64,000 nucleotides of DNA from the NCBI GenBank assembly GCA_017792445.1, contig CP051232.1, positions 496,001-560,000 on the forward strand, read 5' to 3'. Made by a program: the position numbers and the translations under genes. This DNA is from Maritimibacter sp. Lineage in GTDB: Bacteria > Pseudomonadota > Alphaproteobacteria > Rhodobacterales > Rhodobacteraceae. The notes below the pieces were generated by a model. That model saw only the letters and a list, made by a program, of their open reading frames with translations, ran no database searches and was not told the DNA's origin. This document shows, piece by piece, positions 1-10,206 of this stretch (its first letter is position 1; each line of letters opens with the position of its first letter).

Positions 1-100
1 CACCGACGGAAGGTCACGAGAAAAACAAAATTCGCCACAAAATATCGAAGGTATTTCACGGCTAGCGGCGGGATATGGTCAGCTCAACGACATATTGTGT

Positions 101-1435
101 CTACCAATTGTCTTTGAACCATTTCACCGCGCGCCGCAGCGATCTGGCAGGGTACCGTTCCATCGGCATTTCGAAGTCCCACCACTCGTCCTGCGGATGC
201 GCCGCGAAAAGCGCCAGCCCCACACACGACGCGAAAGCTGCACCGGTTGCGGCCTGAGGTAAACCCTGAACTCGCAAGGGGCGTCCGATGCGCACCTGAT
301 TGCCGAGGATCTTGGGCGCAAGGCCGTCAAGGCCGGGAATCTGCGAGGCTCCGCCCGTCAACACGATCTGTTGACTGGGCAGATGTTCGAATCCTGCTGC
401 ATCGAGCCTTTCCCGGACCTCTTCGAGAATCTCCTCGACACGAGGGCGCATGATGCCGATCAGCTCGGCCCGGCTGACGGTGCGGCGGTCGTGTTCCCAG
501 TCGCCCGTGTCGCCGCCGATCTCGATCCGCTCGCGGTCGTCCATGCCGGTCGCCACCACCCCGCCGAACACCGTTTTGATGCGCTCGGCGGTGGCCAGCG
601 ACACCTGCAGACCCTTCGAGATGTCCGAGGTCACATGCTCGCCGCCCAGACGGACGCTGTCGGCATAGATCATGTGCTTCTTCATGAAGATCGAGATGCC
701 GGTCGACCCGCCGCCCATGTCGACACAGGCCGCGCCCAGTTCCTGCTCGTCCTCGACCAGCGAGGAGATGCCCGAGGTATAGGCCGAGTTGGCGATCCCG
801 GCGAGTTCCATGTCGCAGCGCTTGATGCAGTACAGCAGGTTCTGCACCGCGTCGCCGTCGATGGTCATCATGTGCATGTCGCAGGCAAGGCGGTTGCCGA
901 TCTGGCCGCGCGGATCGCCAAGACCCGAGCGGTGATCCAGCGCGAAGTTCACCGGCTGGGCGTGCAGCACATGCCGCCCCTCGCCGTAATCGGGCACGTC
1001 GCACGACGCCAGAACGCGGGCGACGTCCTGTTCGGTCACGCTGCTTTCATGCAGTTCGATAAAACCGGCAAGGCCATAGCTGCGCGGGTTGGCGCCGGAC
1101 AGGCAGGCAATGACGTGATCGACGCGGACGCCAGCCATCTTCTGCGCCGCCTGCACGGCGGTGCGGATCGCGCGCTCGGTCTCGTTCATCGCGGACACCT
1201 CGCCGAAGCGAACGCCACGCGACCGGGTGGTCGCCGCGCCGATCACGCGGAAGGCGCTTTGCCCCGCCAGCGAGCCGACGCCATCGCTTTCGCGGTACTG
1301 CTCGGGTCCGTCGAACCGCAGCACCAGGCAGGCGATCTTGGACGTGCCGATGTCCAGGATTGCGATCACGCCCCGTTGCAACGCGGCCTTGCGCATGGCC
1401 CGCATCGCGCGCTGGGAGTCGTAGAAGTCCGTCAT
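101..1435 (-). CDS. ftsA: Cell division protein FtsA
   Basis: Actin-like ATPase that tethers FtsZ filaments to the inner membrane and recruits the divisome. The 444-residue protein shows the actin-fold signatures in order: DIGTSK (about residues 28-33, phosphate 1), DMGGGSTG (about 239-246, phosphate 2) and LTGGAS (about 359-364, adenosine). The C-terminus ends in a basic, aromatic amphipathic helix (RRAVKWFKDNW), the expected membrane-targeting segment. Its ATG overlaps the ftsQ stop codon as ATGA, so the two are probably translationally coupled. It is the last dcw gene inside the window; ftsZ normally follows and would lie beyond the left edge. Confidence 0.97.
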   Translation of the reverse strand: MTDFYDSQRAMRAMRKAALQRGVIAILDIGTSKIACLVLRFDGPEQYRESDGVGSLAGQSAFRVIGAATTRSRGVRFGEVSAMNETERAIRTAVQAAQKMAGVRVDHVIACLSGANPRSYGLAGFIELHESSVTEQDVARVLASCDVPDYGEGRHVLHAQPVNFALDHRSGLGDPRGQIGNRLACDMHMMTIDGDAVQNLLYCIKRCDMELAGIANSAYTSGISSLVEDEQELGAACVDMGGGSTGISIFMKKHMIYADSVRLGGEHVTSDISKGLQVSLATAERIKTVFGGVVATGMDDRERIEIGGDTGDWEHDRRTVSRAELIGIMRPRVEEILEEVRERLDAAGFEHLPSQQIVLTGGASQIPGLDGLAPKILGNQVRIGRPLRVQGLPQAATGAAFASCVGLALFAAHPQDEWWDFEMPMERYPARSLRRAVKWFKDNW

Positions 1436-2316
1436 TGCAGTATGTCTCCCAGTTCTATGCCCTTGATCATGTGCAGGTTCGCCACCGCGTCAGGCCGCAT
1501 CCGCAACGTCGCCCGGTCCGGGTTCCGCATGTCCACTGCCGCCAGATCGCGTTCCAGCAAATCCTGCGCCTCGTGCAGCGCCATCACCCGCTCCAGCGCG
1601 ATCACGGGGTTGTCCTCGGGCAGCATGATCCGTTGGTCGCGGTCCAGCACGATGTCCCAGCGGCGCTCGCCCATCCGGACGATGCCGCGCAGCCGGTCGA
1701 CGATCGGCCCGGCAGCCGCGTACAGCTTCAGCGCTTCGGGCACTTCGGTGTCGGCGCCGATCCCCGCGATCAGCGGCAGGTCACCGCGACGCCCGCGTTC
1801 TTCCAGCGCCGCGACGCGGCGCCCCTGCCCGTCCAGCAGTTCCAGCAATCCCGGCGCGCGCCAGACGACCGCCGGCAAACGCTCGGTCACAGCCAGTTCC
1901 AGCACCCCGCCCGGCCGCACCCGCAGATCGGCACGGGCCACGGCGTCAAGCTGCTCGACGACTTTCTGCATCGCCACGAGATCGATATCGAAAGAGCTGA
2001 TCGGGAAATCCATCGGCAGGATTTCCTTGATATCGGCGGTCAGTTCCTCGGACGCGTTCTCGATGGTCATCGAGGTGACCATGAACTCCGGCCGCTCGGC
2101 GACGGTGCGGCGGATCTCGGCGATCATATCGGTGAAGGCGGTTCGGTTCTCGGGCTGCGAGAAGACGTAAATCAGCGATAGCGCGGAAATCGCAACCGGC
2201 ACGCCCAGCCGCAGCAAGCGCGGCACATAGGGCGTCAGCCACAGCCGGTGCATCCTGTACGCCCAGCGGGACGGCGCCGGATCGCGGCGCGAGTTACGGT
2301 AGTCTACCTGTTGCAT
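1432..2316 (-). CDS. ftsQ: Cell division protein FtsQ
   Basis: Bitopic inner-membrane divisome protein linking early cytoplasmic and late periplasmic division proteins. The 294-residue protein has a basic cytoplasmic N-terminus, one transmembrane helix at about residues 33-52, then a POTRA-like domain (about 75-145, with VTERLPAVVWR at its end) and a periplasmic beta domain. It overlaps ddl by 13 bases and ftsA by 4, in the usual ddl-ftsQ-ftsA order. Assignment rests on topology, length and position, since FtsQ is poorly conserved. Confidence 0.95.
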   Translation of the reverse strand: MQQVDYRNSRRDPAPSRWAYRMHRLWLTPYVPRLLRLGVPVAISALSLIYVFSQPENRTAFTDMIAEIRRTVAERPEFMVTSMTIENASEELTADIKEILPMDFPISSFDIDLVAMQKVVEQLDAVARADLRVRPGGVLELAVTERLPAVVWRAPGLLELLDGQGRRVAALEERGRRGDLPLIAGIGADTEVPEALKLYAAAGPIVDRLRGIVRMGERRWDIVLDRDQRIMLPEDNPVIALERVMALHEAQDLLERDLAAVDMRNPDRATLRMRPDAVANLHMIKGIELGDILQ

Positions 2317-3218
2317 GAGGCGTCCTCGACGATCCAGCGGCAGAAGGGGCCGAACGGCATGCCGCAGACCGCGCCCTGCTCGGGCGCTAGCGACGTGGGC
2401 GTCATGCCCGGCTGCGTGTTGGTTTCCAGCAGAACCAGCCCGGCCAGTCCCCGGCTGTCGTCCCAGCGGAAATCGGTGCGGCTGATCCCGCGGCAGCCCA
2501 GCACCTCGTGCGCCTTCAGCGCGTATGCGAGACAGGCGTCGAAAATGTCCTGCGGGATCTTGGCGGGCACCTCGTGGCGCGAGCCGCCTTCCTTGTACTT
2601 GGCGTCATAGTCGTACCAGCCGTCGGTGATGATGTCGGTCACCGTCAGCGCGCGGTCGCCCATCACGGTGGTCGTCATCTCGCGGCCGGGCACGTAGGTC
2701 TCGACCATCACGGTGTCGGGCATCGCGTCGTCAAGCTGGGGCGGGCCGTTCGCGCCTTCGTTCACAAGGTAGACACCGACGCTCGAGCCCTCGTTATAGG
2801 GCTTCACGACATAGGGCGGCTCCATCACGTGACGGGCGCGCACCTCTTCCCGCGTGGCCAGCACGCTGTCGACGACAGGCAGTCCGGCGGCGCGGTAGAC
2901 CTCTTTGGTCTTTTCCTTGTCCATCGCAAGGGCCGAGGCCAGAACGCCGGAATGGGTGTAAGGGATCTTCAGCCATTCAAGGATGCCTTGAACGCAGCCA
3001 TCCTCGCCATAGCGGCCATGAAGCGCATTGAAGGCCACGTCGGGCTTGATCTCGGACAGGCGCGCGGCAAGGTCCGGTCCGGCGTCGATCTCGACAACCT
3101 CGAACCCTTCGCCCCTCAGCGCTGCGGCGCATTCACGCCCGCTGGACAGCGACACCTCGCGCTCGGCCGAGAGTCCGCCCATCAATACCGCAACCTTGGG
3201 GGATGCCCTGCCCGACAT
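2304..3218 (-). CDS. ddl: D-alanine--D-alanine ligase
   Basis: ATP-grasp ligase making the D-Ala-D-Ala dipeptide for peptidoglycan precursors. Visible motifs are the N-terminal VLMGGLSAEREVS, the glycine loop KPYNEGSSVGV, and the C-terminal metal/substrate loop LETNTQPGMTPTS. The reading frame can extend to a TTG at 3224, but the ATG at 3218 gives a normal N-terminus of 304 residues. It lies between murB (56-62 bases upstream) and ftsQ. Confidence 0.95.
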   Translation of the reverse strand: MSGRASPKVAVLMGGLSAEREVSLSSGRECAAALRGEGFEVVEIDAGPDLAARLSEIKPDVAFNALHGRYGEDGCVQGILEWLKIPYTHSGVLASALAMDKEKTKEVYRAAGLPVVDSVLATREEVRARHVMEPPYVVKPYNEGSSVGVYLVNEGANGPPQLDDAMPDTVMVETYVPGREMTTTVMGDRALTVTDIITDGWYDYDAKYKEGGSRHEVPAKIPQDIFDACLAYALKAHEVLGCRGISRTDFRWDDSRGLAGLVLLETNTQPGMTPTSLAPEQGAVCGMPFGPFCRWIVEDASCNR

Positions 3219-3280
3219 ACCCAACGACTCTGCCTCTGTGTTCCGTGCCGGACCTTATTTTGTGGCCCGTGCGTCCGCTC

Positions 3281-4207
3281 TTAATTGGAGACGGGTTCTC
3301 CGACCCGTATGACTTCCCATACTAACGAAATTCCGCGGGTTTGGAATACCTTTTCTCGAACCATTTCACCCAGTTCCTCCAGCTCCGCGGCGGTCGCGCC
3401 GTCGGCGTTGGTCAGGAAGTTCGGGTGCTTCTCGGACATCTGCGCGCCGCCGTGGCGGAACCCGCGGAAACCGGCCTCTTCGATGATTTTCCAAGCCTTG
3501 AGTTCATGGGTATCGTCCGCCCGCCCGGTCGAGCTGAAGCCCGCCGGATTACGGAAGGTCGACCCCGCCGTGCGGTCCTTGGTGGGCTGGCTTGCATCGC
3601 GCCGCGCCAGTTGGTCCGCCATCTTCGCCTCCAACTCTGCCGGGTCGCCCTTGGGCGCGCGGAACGTGGCAGAGGTGATGACCATGCCCTCGGGCAAATC
3701 GGTTTGGCGGTAGGCGAAGTTCAGGTCGTCCGCCGTCAGCGTGACCGCCTCCCCTGCCCGCGTGATGGCGGTGGCCTGTTCGAACACGTCTGCCGTATAG
3801 GTTCCGTAGCAGCCCGCGTTCATCCGCACTGCGCCGCCGATCGCGCCGGGGATAGTGCGCAGGAAGGTCAGGTCCAGCCCCTCGGCTGCCGCTTTGCGCG
3901 CGACATGCGCATCCAGCGCCGCCGCGCCAGCAGTCACCCGGTCACCGTCGATCTCGATCCCGTTGAAGCCACGCCCCAGCCGGATCACCACTGCGCGAAT
4001 GCCGCCATCCCGGACGATGAGGTTGGACCCCACGCCCATCGGAAACACCGGGATCGCGGGGTCAATCGCCTTCAGGAAATCCCTCAGGTCGTCCGCATCC
4101 GCGGGTTGGAACAACCAGTCCGCCGGGCCGCCCACGCGCAGCCATGTCAGCGAGGAAAGGTCTCGGTCGGGGGTCAGCGCCCCGCGTACTTCGGGCAAGT
4201 CGGTCAT
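3281..4207 (-). CDS. murB: UDP-N-acetylenolpyruvoylglucosamine reductase
   Basis: FAD-dependent reductase that converts UDP-GlcNAc-enolpyruvate to UDP-MurNAc in the cytoplasm. FAD-binding signatures are RVGGPADWL near the N-terminus and [18 protein letters not shown] and the C-terminal SEKHPNF segment match the family. I take the ATG at 4207, one base past the upstream DUF2484 stop codon, giving 308 residues. A TTG at 4228 is in frame but would overlap the upstream gene. Part of the minus-strand dcw cluster. Confidence 0.95.
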   Translation of the reverse strand: MTDLPEVRGALTPDRDLSSLTWLRVGGPADWLFQPADADDLRDFLKAIDPAIPVFPMGVGSNLIVRDGGIRAVVIRLGRGFNGIEIDGDRVTAGAAALDAHVARKAAAEGLDLTFLRTIPGAIGGAVRMNAGCYGTYTADVFEQATAITRAGEAVTLTADDLNFAYRQTDLPEGMVITSATFRAPKGDPAELEAKMADQLARRDASQPTKDRTAGSTFRNPAGFSSTGRADDTHELKAWKIIEEAGFRGFRHGGAQMSEKHPNFLTNADGATAAELEELGEMVREKVFQTRGISLVWEVIRVGEPVSN

Positions 4208-4208
4208 G

Positions 4209-4463
4209 TCAGTCAGGCTGTCCGCCAATTCGTTTCAGCCACCGGATCAGATACCGCACCGGCCAACGCAGCATCGACACCCCGGCGGCAAGGAAGATCA
4301 CCGCGAACCACGTCCCGTTCTCGAAAAACAGCCAGACAAGGATCGGCACGCCGGTCGCGATCAGCACATAGGCCGCAGGCCAGTGACTGCGCCGCGACGG
4401 CAACATGCCCGCGAAATTCGCGGCAATGCACCACAGGCAGGCAAGAACGAACGGAATCGTCAT
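4209..4463 (-). CDS. DUF2484 family small membrane protein (second copy)
   Basis: 84-residue protein with about three hydrophobic segments and a basic C-terminus ([12 protein letters not shown]). It resembles the neighbouring 79-residue protein, especially at the start (M-x-x-P-x-x-LACLW), so the pair probably arose by tandem duplication. I recognise the DUF2484 family, which I recall at this position between murC and murB in Rhodobacteraceae; its function is not known to me. Its ATG overlaps the stop of the first copy (ATGA), and murB starts directly after it, so it is embedded in the dcw transcript. Confidence 0.8.
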   Translation of the reverse strand: MTIPFVLACLWCIAANFAGMLPSRRSHWPAAYVLIATGVPILVWLFFENGTWFAVIFLAAGVSMLRWPVRYLIRWLKRIGGQPD

Positions 4464-4699
4464 GACGCGCGGGCCACCTTGCGGGCAAGGTGGATCAACG
4501 GGCGGCGGAACAGCGACAGCACGGCGAAGACGCCGATCAGCGTGGGCACCGGGCCATGCGTGACGGCGATCCAGTACAAAAGCGGCGGGGCCGACAGCAA
4601 CAACGCCAGCCCCGGAACGATCTGGACCTTCATCGGCAGAAGCGCGGTCAGCGAGGCTGCCACGACCCACAGGCACGCAAGGATCAGTGGCAGGCTCAT
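4460..4699 (-). CDS. DUF2484 family small membrane protein (first copy)
   Basis: 79-residue hydrophobic protein starting at MSLPLILACLW, with two to three predicted membrane segments and a basic tail ([10 protein letters not shown]). The frame extends upstream to 4750 inside the murC 3' end, but the ATG at 4699 gives the N-terminus shared with its tandem partner. It follows murC after 14 bases and overlaps the next copy by 4. Role unknown; its position suggests a link to the cell envelope, which is inference only. Confidence 0.78.
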   Translation of the reverse strand: MSLPLILACLWVVAASLTALLPMKVQIVPGLALLLSAPPLLYWIAVTHGPVPTLIGVFAVLSLFRRPLIHLARKVARAS

Positions 4700-4713
4700 C
4701 GCGCGCGCCCCTC

Positions 4714-6120
4714 TCAGCCGGCGAGCCGCGTGGGCAGACCGTTGGCCCATGCGCTAATGGTACCAGCGCCGAGGCAGACGACGATATCGCCGGGCTCGGC
4801 ATTGGCGCGGACCAGCGCTTCAAGGTCGTTCTCGGTCGAGATCGCGTTCGCGTTGCGATGCCCGGCGCGGACAAGGCCGGCGACCAGATCGTCACGGCTT
4901 GCGCCCGGGATCGGATCCTCGCCCGCCGCGTAGACCTCGGCGATGCCGACGACATCGGCGTCGTTGAAGCAGGCGCAGAAGTCTTTGAACAGGCTGGACA
5001 GACGGGTGTAACGGTGCGGCTGGTGCACCGCGATGACCTTTCCCGACGACGCCTGACGCGCCGCTTTCAGCACGGCGGCGATCTCGGTCGGGTGGTGGCC
5101 GTAGTCGTCGATGATCGTCACGCCATTCACTTCGCCGACCTTGGTGAAGCGACGGTTCACGCCCTTGAACCCGGCCAGCGCCTCGCGGATCTTCTCGCGC
5201 GGGATACCCAGGTGACGGGACACGGCGACCGCCGCCAGAGCGTTGGAAACGTTGTGGTTTCCGGGCATCGGCAACGTGCAGTTCTCGATCACCTTGTCCT
5301 CTGCGGCAAGGCGGATATCGAAATGCGCGACCCCGCCCTCATAGCGCAGGTTGTCGGCGCGGACGTCGGCCTGCGCGTTGAACCCGAAGGTCACGACGCG
5401 GCGGTCGGTCACTTTCGACACCAGCGTCTGCACGTCCGGGTCGTCGGTGCAGCACACGGCCAGCCCGTAGAACGGGATGTTCTCGACGAAATCGAGGAAA
5501 CCCTGATGCAGCTTCTCTTCGGTGCCCCAGTGTTCCATGTGCTCGGGGTCGATATTCGTCACGATGGCGATGGTCGCCGGCAGGCGGTTGAACGTGCCGT
5601 CGCTTTCATCCGCTTCGACCACCATCCAGTCGCCGGTTCCGACGCGGGCGTTCGAGCCATAGGCGTGGATGATGCCGCCGTTGATCACGGTCGGGTCGAT
5701 GCCGCCCTGATCCAGCAGCGTCGCGACCAGCGTGGTCGTCGTCGTCTTGCCGTGCGTCCCCGCCACGGCGACGTTCGACTTCAGCCGCATCAGTTCGGCC
5801 AGCATCTCGGCCCGGCGCACCACCGGCATTCCTCGGGCACGGGCGGCGTCGAGTTCCGGGTTGCCCGGCTTGATCGCCGACGAGATCACCACGACCTCGG
5901 CGTCGGCAAGGTTCTCTTCGGTCTGGCCGACGAAGATCTTGGCGCCCATCCCGGCGAGCCGGTCGGTGATCTTGGATGCCTTCAGGTCCGATCCCTGCAC
6001 CATGTAGCCGTGGTTCAGCAGAACCTCGGCGATCCCCGACATGCCAATTCCGCCGATCCCGACGAAGTGAATCGGACCCATTTCGGTGGGCAGCTTGGTT
6101 GCCGCGTTCGTGCCAGCCAT
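4714..6120 (-). CDS. murC: UDP-N-acetylmuramate--L-alanine ligase
   Basis: Mur ligase adding L-Ala to UDP-MurNAc, the first step of stem-peptide synthesis. The N-terminal Rossmann glycine motif GIGGIGMSG (about residues 21-29), the ATP-binding loop GTHGKTTTT (121-129) and the [11 protein letters not shown] block are clear. I chose the ATG at 6120, giving [19 protein letters not shown] and 468 residues. An ATG at 6150 would add ten residues (TFERWERFR) that look unlike family N-termini, but it sits only 6 bases after murG and cannot be excluded. Confidence 0.95.
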   Translation of the reverse strand: MAGTNAATKLPTEMGPIHFVGIGGIGMSGIAEVLLNHGYMVQGSDLKASKITDRLAGMGAKIFVGQTEENLADAEVVVISSAIKPGNPELDAARARGMPVVRRAEMLAELMRLKSNVAVAGTHGKTTTTTLVATLLDQGGIDPTVINGGIIHAYGSNARVGTGDWMVVEADESDGTFNRLPATIAIVTNIDPEHMEHWGTEEKLHQGFLDFVENIPFYGLAVCCTDDPDVQTLVSKVTDRRVVTFGFNAQADVRADNLRYEGGVAHFDIRLAAEDKVIENCTLPMPGNHNVSNALAAVAVSRHLGIPREKIREALAGFKGVNRRFTKVGEVNGVTIIDDYGHHPTEIAAVLKAARQASSGKVIAVHQPHRYTRLSSLFKDFCACFNDADVVGIAEVYAAGEDPIPGASRDDLVAGLVRAGHRNANAISTENDLEALVRANAEPGDIVVCLGAGTISAWANGLPTRLAG

Positions 6121-6156
6121 GCGGAATCGTTCCCAACGCTCGAAAGTCATGCCCGT

Positions 6157-7248
6157 CTATCGCCTCTCTGCCATTTGTTCCACCAAAGCCGCCAGACTGT
6201 CTGTCGCGTCCGGTCGTCCCACGGTCAGCGCCGCCCGCGCCATCGCGTTCGCGGCCTGCGGGTTCGTCAGAACAGCGGCCATATGCTCTGAAAGAGTGTC
6301 GGCGTCCAGCATGGATTCGGGGATCATCACCGCCGCGTCGGCGGAAACGAGCCCGCGTGCGTTCGCCGTCTGCTCGTCCCGGATCGCCGCCGCAAGGGGC
6401 ACGAGGATCGAGGGGCGGCCGATGATCGACAGGTCCGCGACCGTCGATGCGCCCGAACGGGCGATGACCAGTTGCGCCTCGGACATGCGGTCGGGCACGT
6501 CGGTGAAGAAGGTCTGAACATCGGCCTTGATGCCATGCTCGGAATAGAAGGCGTTGACGCGATCCTCGTCCTCGGCGCGGGCCTGATGCGAGACGCGGAT
6601 GTGGCGCAGGATCTGTTCGGGCAGTTTCGAAACCGCCTCGGGAACGACGTCCGACAGGATGCGCGCGCCCTGACTGCCGCCCAGCACGAGGATCTGCATC
6701 GGATAATCGCCGGGCGCGATATAGGGCGCCGCGTGACGTTCCGCGATGGCCGCGCGCACCGGGTTGCCGGTGTGGAAGCCTTCGACACCCTCGGGCAGTT
6801 CGGTGGGCCAAGTGCCACAGGCGACGGCGTCGACCCGCTTGGCGAACAACTGGTTCACCCGGCCAAGGACACCGTTCTGTTCATGGATCATGCGCGGCAG
6901 CTTCAGCAACGTGGCCGCCGCAAGCGCCGGGATCGAGGGGTAGCCGCCGAAGCCCACCACGACGGCGGGCTTCAACCTGCGGAAGTCCATGACCGCTTTC
7001 AGCACCCCGCCGGCAATCCGGAAAGGCACGCCCAGCTTGGCCGCAGCTCCGCCGCGTGCGAAGGTCGCAGAGGCGACCTGTTCGATCACGACGTCAGAGG
7101 GGAACGCGCCGGTGTACCGGGCGCCGCGCGCGTCTGTCGACAGCATCACACGCCAGCCTTGGGCCAGCATGTGCTCGGCCAATGCCTGCGCCGGGAACAT
7201 GTGCCCGCCGGTGCCTCCGGCCGCGATGACAAGAAGCGGGGCGGTCAT
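6157..7248 (-). CDS. murG: UDP-GlcNAc:lipid I N-acetylglucosaminyltransferase
   Basis: GT28 glycosyltransferase that converts lipid I to lipid II on the cytoplasmic face of the inner membrane. The 363-residue protein has the N-terminal [10 protein letters not shown] loop, [11 protein letters not shown], the LGGSQGA motif and the C-terminal donor-binding [11 protein letters not shown] segment. A strong Shine-Dalgarno (GAGGGG) lies 5 bases before the ATG. The ATG overlaps the stop codon of a 30-codon ORF that fills the gap to ftsW. Confidence 0.97.
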   Translation of the reverse strand: MTAPLLVIAAGGTGGHMFPAQALAEHMLAQGWRVMLSTDARGARYTGAFPSDVVIEQVASATFARGGAAAKLGVPFRIAGGVLKAVMDFRRLKPAVVVGFGGYPSIPALAAATLLKLPRMIHEQNGVLGRVNQLFAKRVDAVACGTWPTELPEGVEGFHTGNPVRAAIAERHAAPYIAPGDYPMQILVLGGSQGARILSDVVPEAVSKLPEQILRHIRVSHQARAEDEDRVNAFYSEHGIKADVQTFFTDVPDRMSEAQLVIARSGASTVADLSIIGRPSILVPLAAAIRDEQTANARGLVSADAAVMIPESMLDADTLSEHMAAVLTNPQAANAMARAALTVGRPDATDSLAALVEQMAERR

Positions 7249-7337
7249 GCCGCCCCTCGCAGAGTTTCAGTATTCTGTTTTTTCACGGCAACTTTTGCGC
7301 TGTTTCGCGCCTGTACTTTCACTTCTTCAACAGACAT
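7245..7337 (-). CDS. Possible 30-codon small ORF between ftsW and murG
   Basis: This reading frame encodes 30 residues, beginning [20 protein letters not shown]. It starts at an ATG sharing a base with the ftsW stop (TGATG) and ends in a TGA overlapping the murG start (ATGA), so it bridges the two genes exactly. The predicted peptide is basic, hydrophilic and without a membrane segment. The stretch is visibly less GC-rich than the genes around it. It could be a translated coupling peptide or just a spacer that happens to stay open; I do not recognise a homolog. Confidence 0.35.
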   Translation of the reverse strand: MSVEEVKVQARNSAKVAVKKQNTETLRGAA

Positions 7338-8503
7338 CACCGCCGGCTTCTCAGCAGGATGTCCCCGATCTCGCCCTGCGGACGGGTCCGGGTCAGCGCC
7401 AGCAGCATGCCAACGAGGATGCCGCCCGCGATCAGGGACGAGCCGCCATAGCTGACGAAGGGAAGCGTCATGCCCTTCGCCGGCAACAGCCGGACGGCAA
7501 CGCCCATGTTGATGATGGCCTGCACACCGAACGTACATGCGAGACCCGTTCCCGCCAGTCGAATGAACGGATCCCGCTCCCGTATAAGTCGCATCAGCGA
7601 CCGGACAGTAATCGTCATGTACAGGATGATGATGCACAGCACGAGGATCAGCCCGTACTCTTCGGCAGCGACCGCGATGATGAAATCGGTATGCGCGTCG
7701 GGCAGCGACCATTTCACCTGCCCCTCGCCCACGCCAACGCCAAAGAACCCACCCTCGCGGATAGCGCCGGTGGCATAGCCAAGCTGGGTGCGCGGGTCGA
7801 TGTCGGGCGACAGGAAGCCGTCGATCCGGCGGGCGAAGTGCTGCGACGAGTTATAGGCGATGGTGCCGCCCGCGACGACGAGACCCGCCATGCCGGTCAG
7901 CAGTGTGAATGGTGCGCCGGCCACGAAATACATGACACCCCAACCGAACAGCACAAGGCAGGCCTGCCCGAAGTCGGGTTGCAGCGCCAGAAGCCCCACA
8001 ACGGCCAGGACCAGCCCGAAGGACAGGCTTTTGCCCGGAGGTCCGTGGATCTCTTGGCTGGCGGCCATGAGCCATGCCGAGATGACGATCAGACCGGGCT
8101 TGAGGAATTCGGACGGCTGGACCGAGGCGAAGCCCAGCGAGAACCACCGCACGGCGCCCTTGCCGAAATCGGTCCCGAAGAACGGCAGCATCATCAGCGC
8201 GGCCAGCGCAAGGATGGCGCCGATTACGCCAAGGCGGCGGATCACCAGCGGCGACATCATCGACACAAGGAACATCACGGTCAGCGCAAGGCAGCCGAAG
8301 AACGCCTGACGCTGGACATAGTGGAAGGGGTCAAGCCCGTTGCGCGCGGCCAGGGGCGGCGATGCCGCCAGGCCCAACAGCATGCCCACGCCAAAAAGCA
8401 AAAGCACGCATGCCATCGACCACCTGTCGATGGTCCGCCACCATCTGGGAAGAATCGGCTCGCCTTCCCGGACCGGGACCGCACCGAACACCATTTCCGT
8501 CAT
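7337..8503 (-). CDS. ftsW: Peptidoglycan glycosyltransferase FtsW
   Basis: SEDS-family polytopic membrane enzyme that polymerises lipid II at the septum together with FtsI. The 388-residue protein has about nine to ten hydrophobic helices. Family landmarks are QPSEFLKP, the LQPDFGQA loop carrying the conserved Asp, and the C-terminal FVSYGGSSL segment. It lies about 105 bases downstream of murD and is joined by overlapping codons to the 30-codon ORF before murG. Confidence 0.96.
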   Translation of the reverse strand: MTEMVFGAVPVREGEPILPRWWRTIDRWSMACVLLLFGVGMLLGLAASPPLAARNGLDPFHYVQRQAFFGCLALTVMFLVSMMSPLVIRRLGVIGAILALAALMMLPFFGTDFGKGAVRWFSLGFASVQPSEFLKPGLIVISAWLMAASQEIHGPPGKSLSFGLVLAVVGLLALQPDFGQACLVLFGWGVMYFVAGAPFTLLTGMAGLVVAGGTIAYNSSQHFARRIDGFLSPDIDPRTQLGYATGAIREGGFFGVGVGEGQVKWSLPDAHTDFIIAVAAEEYGLILVLCIIILYMTITVRSLMRLIRERDPFIRLAGTGLACTFGVQAIINMGVAVRLLPAKGMTLPFVSYGGSSLIAGGILVGMLLALTRTRPQGEIGDILLRSRR

Positions 8504-8608
8504 GGAGTACCGCCTGCCAATAAGTACTGCTTGCCCGGTTGGCCGGGTCTGTCTGGCACAATAGCGAGATTCAGCCCTTGGCGCTAGGGCAAATGCGGCA
8601 GCTTTCTG

Positions 8609-10012
8609 TCACGTTTCCAACCGCGCGGTAACCTCTGCGGTGAAATGCTCGCCCCGTTTCTCGAAGTCCGGATACTGGTCGAAACTGGCCGCGGCGGGGG
8701 CCAGAAGAACGGTGTCGCCGGGCTCCGCGTCGGCCATGGCATCGGCAACCGCCTGCTCCATCGTCTCGCTGATCTGGTGCGGCGTCTCGCCGAGTTGCAG
8801 CGCGAAATCGCGCGCGGAGTGGCCGATCAGGTAGGCCTTGGTCACGTTTGCCAGCGCGTCCGTCAGGCTTGCGATACCGCCGTCCTTGCCCAGCCCGCCG
8901 GCGATCCAGCGGATGCGCTTGAAGGCCCTAAGCGCCTGCGCCGCGCTGTCGGCGTTGGTCGCTTTCGAGTCGTTGACGTAAGACACCCCGTTCGCTTCGG
9001 CGATCAACTGGCTGCGGTGCGGAAGGCCTGCAAAGTCGTGGAACGCGGACTCGATGGTCTTCGGCGAAAGGCCGAGCGAGCGGGTGGCGGCGTAGGCGGC
9101 GCAGGCATTTTGATGGTTGTGGGCGCCGGGAAGCCCGCGGATCTCGCGCAGGTCGATGGACGCCATCTGCCGGGCCTTGCGATACTCTGACAGGAAGCCT
9201 TTCCGCGCGAAGACCGACCATCCCGGCCCGCCAAGCTTTTGCCCGGACGAGATACGGATGACCCGGTCGTCGCCCGGCCCCTGCGCCATCTGGTTGGCAA
9301 GGAACCGGCCTTCGGTTTCATCCACGCCGATCACCGCGCGGTCCGGTGCGCCTTCGGCGAACAGGCGGCGCTTGGCAGCAAAGTACCCGCCCAGACCGCC
9401 GTGACGATCAAGGTGATCAGGGGTGAGGTTCGTGAAGACGGAGATATCCGGCGTCAGCGCCCGCGCAAGGTCGGTCTGATAGCTGGACAGTTCCAGCACG
9501 ATCAGCTCGCCATCTACCGGCGGGTCGATGTCCAGAACGCCGCGCCCGATGTTGCCCGCCAGTTGCGTCGGGCGGCCGGCATGGCGCAGGATGTGATGAA
9601 TCAAGGCGGCGGTGGTCGACTTGCCGTTGGACCCCGTAACGGCGATCACGCGCGGCGGCTGGTCAAAGCTCATCCACTCTTCCGTACCGAGGCTGGCGAA
9701 AAACAGCCCGATGTCGTTGTCCACGGGAATGCCCGCGTCCCACGCGGCGGCGATGGCGCGGTTGGGCTGCGGGTAAAGGTGCGGGATGCCGGGCGAGACG
9801 ATCAGGGCGGCGACGCCTTCATAGGCGCCGGGGCGGGACAGGTCCGCGATCTCGAAGCCCTCTGCCTCGGCCCGCGCGCGGCCCTCTGCCCCGTCGTCCC
9901 AGCAGACCGGCGTGGCGCCTCCGGCCAGCAGCGCTCGGGCGGCGGCAAGGCCAGAGCGGCCGAGACCGAGGATGGCGACCTTGTGGCCGGCGTAGCCGCG
10001 GACGGGGATCAT
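8609..10012 (-). CDS. murD: UDP-N-acetylmuramoylalanine--D-glutamate ligase
   Basis: Mur ligase that adds D-Glu to UDP-MurNAc-L-Ala. The 467-residue protein has an N-terminal Rossmann segment ([12 protein letters not shown]), the P-loop [11 protein letters not shown], the [12 protein letters not shown] block and the C-terminal [10 protein letters not shown] segment near the end, all typical of MurD. It is separated from mraY by 194 bases, one of the few real gaps in this cluster. Confidence 0.96.
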   Translation of the reverse strand: MIPVRGYAGHKVAILGLGRSGLAAARALLAGGATPVCWDDGAEGRARAEAEGFEIADLSRPGAYEGVAALIVSPGIPHLYPQPNRAIAAAWDAGIPVDNDIGLFFASLGTEEWMSFDQPPRVIAVTGSNGKSTTAALIHHILRHAGRPTQLAGNIGRGVLDIDPPVDGELIVLELSSYQTDLARALTPDISVFTNLTPDHLDRHGGLGGYFAAKRRLFAEGAPDRAVIGVDETEGRFLANQMAQGPGDDRVIRISSGQKLGGPGWSVFARKGFLSEYRKARQMASIDLREIRGLPGAHNHQNACAAYAATRSLGLSPKTIESAFHDFAGLPHRSQLIAEANGVSYVNDSKATNADSAAQALRAFKRIRWIAGGLGKDGGIASLTDALANVTKAYLIGHSARDFALQLGETPHQISETMEQAVADAMADAEPGDTVLLAPAAASFDQYPDFEKRGEHFTAEVTARLET

Positions 10013-10206
10013 CTTGGGGCTCCTGTATCAGTCACGGATGGGTTAGCGCGGATTGTGGCCTGGGGCCAGTGGCGGCGCTGCTCGCGGCGTGAGCCGCCAA
10101 CCGGCGCAGCACAAACCTATCCTAACGCTGCTGCACATTTCATGCATTATGACGGCCGCCAGATGCGCCCCGCGCACGATCCTATCACAAACCACGCAAT
10201 CGCGGC

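Noticed and set aside
1-100. A gene in the first 100 bases
   Set aside because: The stretch is the intergenic region beyond the ftsA stop; ftsZ is expected further left, but none of it is visible.
371-2170. 599-codon plus-strand open frame antisense to ftsA and ftsQ
   Set aside because: It is a GC-rich shadow frame with His/Arg/Ala-biased composition and no domain, while the minus strand encodes clear FtsA and FtsQ.
4687-6291. 534-codon plus-strand open frame
   Set aside because: Antisense shadow of murC; no ribosome site or family similarity.
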